Origin: Peptococcaceae bacterium
GTDB lineage: Bacteria; Bacillota; DSM-12270; Thermacetogeniales; Thermacetogeniaceae
NCBI GenBank assembly: GCA_003160265.1
Contig: PLQY01000023.1
Coordinates: forward strand, 5,162-10,982
Direction: 5' to 3'
DNA length: 5,821 nucleotides
Shown here piece by piece: positions 1 through 5,821 of this stretch. Positions within the stretch are counted from its first letter, which is position 1. The number at the start of each line of letters is the position of its first letter. Below the pieces are notes generated by a model. It did not search any database. It had not been told where the DNA came from and saw nothing but the letters and a program-made list of their open reading frames with translations. A program made the position numbers and the translations under genes.

Positions 1-883
1 GCTCCCTTGCCCAGCGGATCATCGTCCACTGCAGCAGGTGGTTCGGCATCACGTTCCGGAGGCGGTCGGAAGAGGCTCCGTACAGGTACCAGACCCGGTC
101 ACCGCAATGGAAGGCCAGCGTCCCGGCAATCACCTGTCCCCGGTAATCCGCCAGAAAGATCCGGGCCGCCGGGTGCCCCTTGGGCGCGCTCACGAACAGA
201 TCCCACATCCGTTCAAAGTAGCCGAAGTTGCGGACCAGGAACTGGTCCCGGTCGGCGGTCTCTTTCAGGATGTCGTAAAAAAGCCTCAGGTCGTGAGCGT
301 CTTGGGCAATACGCACGCTGACGCCCTTGCGCTCCGCCAGGTGGATGTTGTACCTGGTCTTGCTCTCCATGGCCTCTAACAGCTTTTGTTCGGTGGGAGT
401 GACGTCCAGTCGGAAGACGAAGCGGGGTTGGACGCCCCCGAAGCCGGACCGGTTACCGCCGGACTTGAAGCCCGCAGCGGCCAGGCGCATCCGGTAGCTC
501 TCCGCGGCGGCGCCGGGTTCAGTGGGAATGTCCGGGTCAATCTTGATAAAAATGGCGCCATGCCGGTGCGCCAAACTCTTGACCGAATCCCAGAAAAACC
601 TTTCCCCCTCCTGATCACATTCCTCGCCAATGATGGGGCCACGGGGGGCGTAGGCAATGGAGCGACGCAGATAGCGGTAAAGAGGCAGACGGCGCTCCAG
701 GAGGGAGATGGCGGCCACCGGCCGGTCGTCATGCCAGATCAGCAGCCGGAGCGGTTCCCACCCGGTAATACTCTTCAACTCCCCCCACTCATAACTCTGC
801 AGGAAGTGAGGCTTGCTTGAGGAGCAGATAAAATCATTGAACAAGTCCTTGTTTTTTTCCTCGATCAGTTGCGCCCGGTACAA
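1..883 (-). CDS. FemX/FemAB-family peptidoglycan bridge aminoacyltransferase, C-terminus cut by window edge
   Basis: This frame encodes 294 residues and stays open to the left edge. FemAB-type enzymes transfer an amino acid from aminoacyl-tRNA to lipid II on the inner face of the membrane, building peptidoglycan cross-bridges. Visible family-like motifs are FLQSYEWGELK (27-37), YAPRGPI (78-84), ESKTRYNIHLAERKGV (173-188), AGTLAF (253-258), YLYGAS (266-271) and PNHLLQW (280-286), in the order expected for two GNAT-like (acetyltransferase-like) domains. Family members are usually about 330-350 residues, so roughly 40-50 are missing outside the window. There is no ATG near the N-terminus. I chose the TTG at 883-881 because the protein then begins MYRAQLIEE, as homologues do, and a GGGGG run (895-891) sits 7 bases upstream. 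An in-frame stop lies 24 bases before it. The donor and acceptor amino acids cannot be read from sequence, and a GNAT-domain relative with another substrate is possible. Confidence 0.87.
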   Translation of the reverse strand, partial: MYRAQLIEEKNKDLFNDFICSSSKPHFLQSYEWGELKSITGWEPLRLLIWHDDRPVAAISLLERRLPLYRYLRRSIAYAPRGPIIGEECDQEGERFFWDSVKSLAHRHGAIFIKIDPDIPTEPGAAAESYRMRLAAAGFKSGGNRSGFGGVQPRFVFRLDVTPTEQKLLEAMESKTRYNIHLAERKGVSVRIAQDAHDLRLFYDILKETADRDQFLVRNFGYFERMWDLFVSAPKGHPAARIFLADYRGQVIAGTLAFHCGDRVWYLYGASSDRLRNVMPNHLLQWTMIRWARE

Positions 884-895
884 CCGAAAGCCCCC

Positions 896-930
896 AGTGA
901 TGAGTCATGAGTGATGAGTGATGAGTGAAA
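896..930. repeat. Tandem heptamer array, left arm (5 units of AGTGATG)
   Basis: On the plus strand there are five consecutive 7-base units: AGTGATG, AGTCATG, AGTGATG, AGTGATG and a degenerate AGTGAAA. The array ends one base before the G-rich putative SD of the FemX-like gene, so it forms that gene's immediate upstream sequence. The same unit with one base changed (AGTAATG) occurs in the opposite orientation at 1101-1135. This resembles short tandemly repeated heptanucleotides known from some bacterial genomes. No function is evident. Confidence 0.85.
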
Positions 931-954
931 AGATAAAAGAACTTTGACGGTCCT

Positions 955-968
955 CATGACCCATTACT
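955..968. repeat. Two stray heptamer units inside the femX-pyrG gap
   Basis: Read on the minus strand, 968-962 is AGTAATG and 961-955 is GGTCATG. These match the unit of the right-hand array, although they lie close to the left-hand one. They suggest that the gap was once richer in heptamers and has decayed, or that units were copied in more than once. With only two units, chance cannot be excluded. Confidence 0.5.
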
Positions 969-1006
969 TAATTACATCTTAGTTGTCAGCATCACCATAT
1001 TTTGCC

Positions 1007-1042
1007 CAAAAATCTTTTATTTCAGAAGCCGGAGATTTTTTG
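1007..1042. other. AT-rich stem-loop between pyrG and the FemX-like gene
   Basis: CAAAAATCT (1007-1015) is complementary to AGATTTTTTG (1033-1042) with one bulged base, around a 17-base loop. It lies downstream of pyrG on the transcribed strand. The stem is AT-rich and is not followed by a clear U-tract beyond the stem itself, so I do not call it an intrinsic terminator. It is the only sizeable short-range stem seen between the two heptamer arrays. The rest of 931-1100 shows no gene or promoter I can support. Confidence 0.4.
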
Positions 1043-1100
1043 CCTCTAAACAACGCCTTCTAAACCCGAAGCAGTCGCTCGATGAACAAACTTCGCTGAT

Positions 1101-2796
<1,696 letters not shown>

Positions 2797-2827
2797 CTAA
2801 CCAGCAAAATAGTCCAACACCACTACT

Positions 2828-2911
2828 TCAAGGGAACTCGGGATCGGTAACCAGGCGGACTCCCGCGCCCTCGAACAGAAAACAGGCTTGACCATACCAA
2901 TTCACCTTCAA
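2828..2911 (-). pseudogene. N-terminal remnant of an MBL-fold metal-dependent hydrolase (27 codons)
   Basis: Starting 21 bases after the rpoE stop, a strong SD (AAGGAGG, 2926-2920) precedes a TTG at 2911. From there the frame reads MKVNWYGQACFLFEG and continues through GVRLVTDP to a TGA at 2830-2828. The pattern matches my memory of the start of small MBL-fold hydrolases (UPF0173/YtkL-like), which typically begin MKITWxGHAxFLxE and reach a TDPF-type motif near residue 25. Here Gln replaces the usually conserved His after the glycine. The frame ends just after TDP, well before the metal-binding HxHxDH motif, which I do not find downstream in any minus-strand frame up to pyrG. I infer a gene truncated by deletion. 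It could instead be a short leader peptide for pyrG. The match is made by eye and is short. Confidence 0.6.
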
Positions 2912-2927
2912 AGGAAGCGCCTCCTTT
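2910..2927 (-). promoter_or_regulatory. Hairpin enclosing the SD and start of the MBL-like frame
   Basis: The minus strand reads AAAGGAGGCGCTTCCTTT. AAAGGAG pairs with TTCCTTT (six Watson-Crick pairs and one G-U) around a GCGC loop. The SD AAGGAGG forms the 5' side and the first two bases of the TTG start codon fall in the 3' side. No U-run follows, so it is not a convincing rpoE terminator. It may limit translation of the small frame, or the pairing may be incidental to an SD facing a pyrimidine-rich start region. Confidence 0.45.
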
Positions 2928-2932
2928 TCAAA

Positions 2933-3382
2933 CTATTTCACGGGCTGATCGATCTCGTCATCTAGGTCGTCCTTATCCTCAGTGTCGCTGTCCGAATCGG
3001 CTTCATCATCCTCGAGCAGTTCTTTGTCAAGCAGCGGTTCATCATCCAGGTCGTCCCGGGTGATCGCCTTGGTAGGGCTGTCGTCATATTCGACCGACTT
3101 GTGCATCAAGCTCAACAGCGGCACCGGGCGCGCTCCCTTCTGGGGCGCCATCGTCCGCAGGCCCCAGCGTCCCTGGCCTACGCTGGTAAAGCGGGTATCC
3201 AGGTTGAGCCAGGTATAGAAACGTGCCCTGGCCGCGATCTGATCGTCCCGGTCAGCATAGAACCTGTTGGCAACCTCGCTTAGCAGCACCGAATAATGCA
3301 AGGGCTGCCCATTTGTTTTTAACAACCCATAGACAAAACCAAGGATCTTCTCCTTCTCTTCAAGGCTCTCAGCCTCCGGCAA
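2933..3382 (-). CDS. rpoE: DNA-directed RNA polymerase delta subunit (HARE-HTH protein with acidic tail)
   Basis: This 149-residue protein has a HARE-HTH domain at about residues 8-80, including ARFYTWLNLDTRFTSVGQG followed by RWGL. A low-complexity acidic tail follows: 24 of residues 100-149 are Asp or Glu. That two-part design is characteristic of Bacillota RNA polymerase delta, which binds core polymerase, displaces nucleic acid and speeds enzyme recycling. The length is slightly below that of the Bacillus protein (about 170). The start is the TTG at 3382, preceded by a G-rich SD (GAAGGGGGGAG, 3400-3390). It lies 23 bases after argS and is probably cotranscribed with it, and pyrG follows as in many Clostridia. 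The tail is poorly conserved, so the assignment rests on the HARE-HTH domain plus context. A different HARE-HTH regulator is less likely. Confidence 0.88.
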   Translation of the reverse strand: MPEAESLEEKEKILGFVYGLLKTNGQPLHYSVLLSEVANRFYADRDDQIAARARFYTWLNLDTRFTSVGQGRWGLRTMAPQKGARPVPLLSLMHKSVEYDDSPTKAITRDDLDDEPLLDKELLEDDEADSDSDTEDKDDLDDEIDQPVK

Positions 3383-3405
3383 ACCAGATCTCCCCCCTTC
3401 AACTT

Positions 3406-5076
3406 TTACATTCTTTCCGGGGTTGTCACCCCCACCAGGTGTAGAGTGTTGCGCAGGGTAATCCTGCAGGCGTTGATCAGCACCAGCCGGGCCTGGCTCA
3501 AAGCAGGCTGGTCAGACAGGACGCGGCAGGTGGTATAGAATCCGTGAAACAGCGTGGCCAACTCGTTGGCATAGAAGGCCAGCCGGTGCGGTTCCTGGTG
3601 GAGGGCCGCATAGGCGATCTCACCGGGAAGCTCGGCAATCTTTTGGATCAGGGCCAATTCTGCCGGGTTTCTGAGCAGTGAGCAGTCGACCTGCGCTACA
3701 GGCGGCACCGTCTCCGCTTGCCTGAGGATGCTGCAGATCCGGGCATGGGCATACTGGACGTAATAGACTGGATTCTCACTGTTTTGCTCCCTGGCCAGAT
3801 CAAGATCGAAGTCCAGGTGGCTGTCGGCGCTGCGCATGACAAAGAAGTAGCGGGCAGCATCCACTCCCACCTCGTCCATCAGGTCATGCAGGGTGACATA
3901 CTCCCCGGTGCGCTTGGACATCCGCACCGGCTCGCCGCCTCTGAACAATCTGACCAGTTGCATAATGATCACCTGGAGGCGGTCCGGTTCTATGCCCAGG
4001 GCCTCCATCGCCCCCTTCAGGCGGGGGACGTGGCCGTGATGGTCAGCACCCCAGATATTGATCACCCGGTCGAAGCCCCGCCGGAACTTGTTCCGGTGGT
4101 AGGCAATATCCCCGGCAAAGTAGGTGGGAATGCCGTTGCCGCGGACCAGCACCTCGTCCTTCTCATCCCCGAACAGGGTGGAGCGAAACCACAGGGCGCC
4201 CTCCTCCTCATACAGGTAGCCGCTGGCCTGCAACTCCTTCAGGACTTCCTCGATCTCCCCATCATCATGCAGGGTCTGCTCTGAGAACCAATTGTCATAG
4301 TGTACCCGGAAGTCCGCCAGGTCCCTTTCCATCTGGAACAGCTTCTCCTTCAGGGCATACTTGACCAGCATCTCCCGGCGCAACAGGGGATCGACCCTCA
4401 GATACTTGCCCTTGACCTGGCCGACCAGGTTCTTCATACTTTCCAGCAGGTCCTGGCCGGGATACCCGTCCTCCGGAAACGGGACGTCCTGCCCCAGCAG
4501 TTGCAGGTAGTGGGCCTCCAGGGAACGACCGAAGGCCTCGATCTGGTTGCCGGCATCGTTGATGTAAAACTCTCGCTGAACATTATACCCGGCCGCGGCG
4601 AGAACGTTCGCCAGGGTATCCCCGAGGGCCGCCCCGCGGGCGTTGCCCATGTGCAGCAAGCCGGTGGGGTTGGCGCTCACAAACTCTACCTGGACATACT
4701 CGCCGCCCCCCAGGTCGGAGCTGCCGTAGCGCTCATCCTGGGCCTCCACCTCCGGCAGCACCTGGTAGTGCCAGGCCGGATCGAGATAGAAGTTGATAAA
4801 CCCGGGGCCGGCCACCTCGGCCCGGGACACATACCCGGCAGGCAGGTTGACGAACTCCAGCAACACCTGGGCGATCTGGCGGGGGGAGGCCTTTTCTGCC
4901 TGAGCCAGAAGCAAGGCCAGGTTGCTGGCAAAATTCCCGTGAATACGGTCCCTGGGCACCTCCACCGCAAAGCCGGGCAGGTCACTGCAAGTGAGCCGGC
5001 CGTCCCGGCATGCCTCTTCTGCCGCCCGGATCAGCGCCTGGGTGATCTCTATTCTGATATCATCTAAAACCCCCAT
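3406..5076 (-). CDS. argS: Arginyl-tRNA synthetase
   Basis: This 556-residue class I aminoacyl-tRNA synthetase charges tRNA-Arg with arginine using ATP, in the cytoplasm. The N-terminal add-1 type domain (about 1-120) contains HGNFASNLAL. The Rossmann catalytic core starts at VQVEFVSANPTGLLHMGNARG, whose HMGN (142-145) is the HIGH-signature variant, and continues through FYINDAGNQIE and WGADHHGH. RMSKRTGEYVTL (385-396) is the KMSKS-type loop. The DALR anticodon-binding domain occupies about 435-556, from NPVYYVQYAHARICSI to a C-terminal PERM. Length and motif order are normal and nothing is missing. The ATG at 5076 follows an SD, TTAAGGAG (5090-5083), with a 6-base spacer. rpoE begins 23 bases downstream. 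The 143-base gap before argS could hold its own promoter, but I cannot identify -35/-10 boxes with confidence. Confidence 0.98.
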   Translation of the reverse strand: MGVLDDIRIEITQALIRAAEEACRDGRLTCSDLPGFAVEVPRDRIHGNFASNLALLLAQAEKASPRQIAQVLLEFVNLPAGYVSRAEVAGPGFINFYLDPAWHYQVLPEVEAQDERYGSSDLGGGEYVQVEFVSANPTGLLHMGNARGAALGDTLANVLAAAGYNVQREFYINDAGNQIEAFGRSLEAHYLQLLGQDVPFPEDGYPGQDLLESMKNLVGQVKGKYLRVDPLLRREMLVKYALKEKLFQMERDLADFRVHYDNWFSEQTLHDDGEIEEVLKELQASGYLYEEEGALWFRSTLFGDEKDEVLVRGNGIPTYFAGDIAYHRNKFRRGFDRVINIWGADHHGHVPRLKGAMEALGIEPDRLQVIIMQLVRLFRGGEPVRMSKRTGEYVTLHDLMDEVGVDAARYFFVMRSADSHLDFDLDLAREQNSENPVYYVQYAHARICSILRQAETVPPVAQVDCSLLRNPAELALIQKIAELPGEIAYAALHQEPHRLAFYANELATLFHGFYTTCRVLSDQPALSQARLVLINACRITLRNTLHLVGVTTPERM

Positions 5077-5219
5077 AGTTGGCTCCTTAATGGTCGGACT
5101 TCTATGACAACAAATGGTAGATTCCTGGCAGGCAACTATAACAAAACTGCTTCGACACCTGCTTTATTATTCCTCTCAGAGCCGGAGATTTCAAGTGGCT
5201 TTTTCCCGCTTCACCACTC
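5077..5219. other. rlmH-argS intergenic gap, no gene seen
   Basis: Apart from the argS SD, no coding frame with recognisable content is visible here. On the minus strand AGTGG and CCACT near the rlmH end could pair across about 15 bases, but no U-run follows, so I do not call a terminator. A TATAGT sequence is present without a convincing -35 partner. Bases 5180-5191 (AGCCGGAGATTT on the plus strand) also occur at 1027-1038 in the pyrG-femX gap. Confidence 0.5.
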
Positions 5220-5714
5220 TCAATAATGGTAGGGCTCCCGGCGCAGGATGCGAAAGGCCCGGTACAACTGTTCCAGGAGGACGACCCGGGCCAACTGGTG
5301 CGGAAGGGTGAGGCTGGACAGGGAGAGCCGCAGGTCGGCTTGGGCCAGTACGGCCGGCGACAGACCCAGGGTGCCGCCCAGCATGAATGCGAGTTCCCCA
5401 TGTCTCCCGTCTGGCGCTTGGTGCTGGTCGAGCCAGGCGGCAAGGGCCTCGGAGGTGAACTGGTCTCCCCGTGAATCCAGGGCCACCAACAGGCAATCAC
5501 GACCCGCTGAAGCGGGTGCCCGCAAGCGCCGCAACAGCCGCTCCCCCTCCCGCATTTTCACCGCCTGGCGCTGCCGGTCTCCGGAGGGCACTGGCTCGTC
5601 GTCAACCTCGATGATCTCCAGGCGGCTGTAACGCTGCAGCCTCTTGGCGTATTCCTCCTGGGCCAAGACAAAGCCGGGCTCCTTGATGCGCCCGACCGCC
5701 ACGATCCTGATCAT
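5220..5714 (-). CDS. rlmH: 23S rRNA (pseudouridine1915-N3)-methyltransferase
   Basis: The 164-residue protein is a SPOUT-fold methyltransferase. RlmH dimers methylate pseudouridine 1915 in helix 69 of 23S rRNA on assembled ribosomes, using S-adenosylmethionine. Family features are MIRIVAVGRIKEPGF at the N-terminus, YAKRLQRYSRLEIIEVDDE (23-41), LLVALDSRGDQFTSEALAAWL, the SAM-binding FMLGGTLGL loop, and LSLSSLTLPHQLARVVLLEQLYRAFRI near the C-terminus. The length is close to the usual 155-160. The chain ends in EPYHY where the family usually ends PYHK or PYHR, a small departure at a conserved tail near the active site. The ATG at 5714 gives the expected N-terminus, but only weak SD complementarity is visible upstream. 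Genes beyond the right edge cannot be seen. Confidence 0.96.
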   Translation of the reverse strand: MIRIVAVGRIKEPGFVLAQEEYAKRLQRYSRLEIIEVDDEPVPSGDRQRQAVKMREGERLLRRLRAPASAGRDCLLVALDSRGDQFTSEALAAWLDQHQAPDGRHGELAFMLGGTLGLSPAVLAQADLRLSLSSLTLPHQLARVVLLEQLYRAFRILRREPYHY

Positions 5715-5736
5715 CGGGAAAGTGCTGAGTTATTGC

Positions 5737-5821
5737 TCATTTTACTTCACCGATGGCTACCCGCTCTAATGCCCCCGCTTCCTGAAGCGGTGGAATAAGA
5801 GCCGGGTGCCCTCTGGGCGCG
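5737..5821 (-). other. Undecided open frame entering from the right edge
   Basis: On the minus strand one frame is open from the edge for 28 codons to a TGA at 5739-5737. It ends in a plausible hydrophobic and charged tail (PALIPPLQEAGALERVAIGEVK) 22 bases before rlmH. It could be the C-terminus of an upstream gene. However, 28 open codons in GC-rich DNA can occur by chance, and two stem-loops occupy the same bases. I do not recognise a family. Confidence 0.25.
5772..5793. repeat. Near-palindrome / stem-loop at right edge
   Basis: CCGCTTC (5775-5781) and GAAGCGG (5784-5790) are perfect inverted repeats around CT. Two further pairs extend the stem after one mismatch. A second stem follows: GTGCCC (5806-5811) and GGGCGC (5815-5820) around TCT, with one T-G pair. 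Neither has a U-run on either strand. Paired subterminal hairpins of this sort occur at IS200/IS605 element ends, but no transposase is in view, so that reading is only a suggestion. Confidence 0.5.

Noticed and set aside
386..820. A 144-codon plus-strand open frame and a 118-codon minus-strand frame at 376-732
   Set aside because: They overlap the FemX-like frame, which alone carries family motifs along its whole length.
1007..1042. Intrinsic terminator for pyrG
   Set aside because: The stem is AT-rich, the loop is long, and no separate U-run follows on the transcribed strand.
2982..3218. Plus-strand serine-rich frame
   Set aside because: The serine run is the antisense image of the acidic tail codons of rpoE.
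4300..5067. A 255-codon plus-strand open frame, and a similar one at 3718-4284
   Set aside because: Both are antisense to argS, with no SD or recognisable domain.
5220..5500. Overlapping minus- and plus-strand frames inside rlmH
   Set aside because: They are out of frame with the clear RlmH sequence and contain Arg/Pro/Ala-rich shadow composition.

Overview
The window looks like a fragment of a GC-rich Bacillota (Firmicutes) chromosome, most likely from the class Clostridia. The evidence is a gene for an RNA polymerase delta-like protein (rpoE), a protein largely confined to Bacillota, lying between argS and pyrG. A FemAB-type peptidoglycan bridge protein also fits. Every gene I can support is on the minus strand, so the transcription order runs from high to low coordinates. 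No rRNA, tRNA, CRISPR array or complete mobile element is visible.

Layout in transcription order: (1) 5821-5715, a short edge region with two small stem-loops and an undecided open frame. (2) rlmH at 5714-5220. (3) A 143-base gap, then argS at 5076-3406 with a good Shine-Dalgarno (SD) site. (4) rpoE at 3382-2933, 23 bases after argS and probably in one operon with it. (5) A leader of about 205 bases that begins with a 27-codon reading frame (2911-2828). This frame reads like the first residues of an MBL-fold (metallo-beta-lactamase-like) hydrolase and then stops, so it is probably a gene remnant. (6) pyrG, starting at a TTG at 2727 and ending at 1123. (7) A 239-base AT-rich gap bounded by two heptanucleotide repeat arrays in inverted orientation. 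(8) A FemX-like aminoacyltransferase gene starting at a TTG at 883 and running off the left edge.

The intact genes are housekeeping: 23S rRNA pseudouridine methylation (RlmH), arginyl-tRNA synthesis (ArgS), transcription (delta), CTP synthesis (PyrG) and cell-wall cross-bridge synthesis (FemX-like). They show translation and nucleotide functions grouped together rather than one pathway. No new multi-gene system is apparent. The unusual material is between the genes: the truncated MBL-fold frame whose SD and start lie in one hairpin, the heptamer arrays that reach into the end of pyrG, a self-complementary 18-mer just before the pyrG SD, and paired stem-loops at the right edge.
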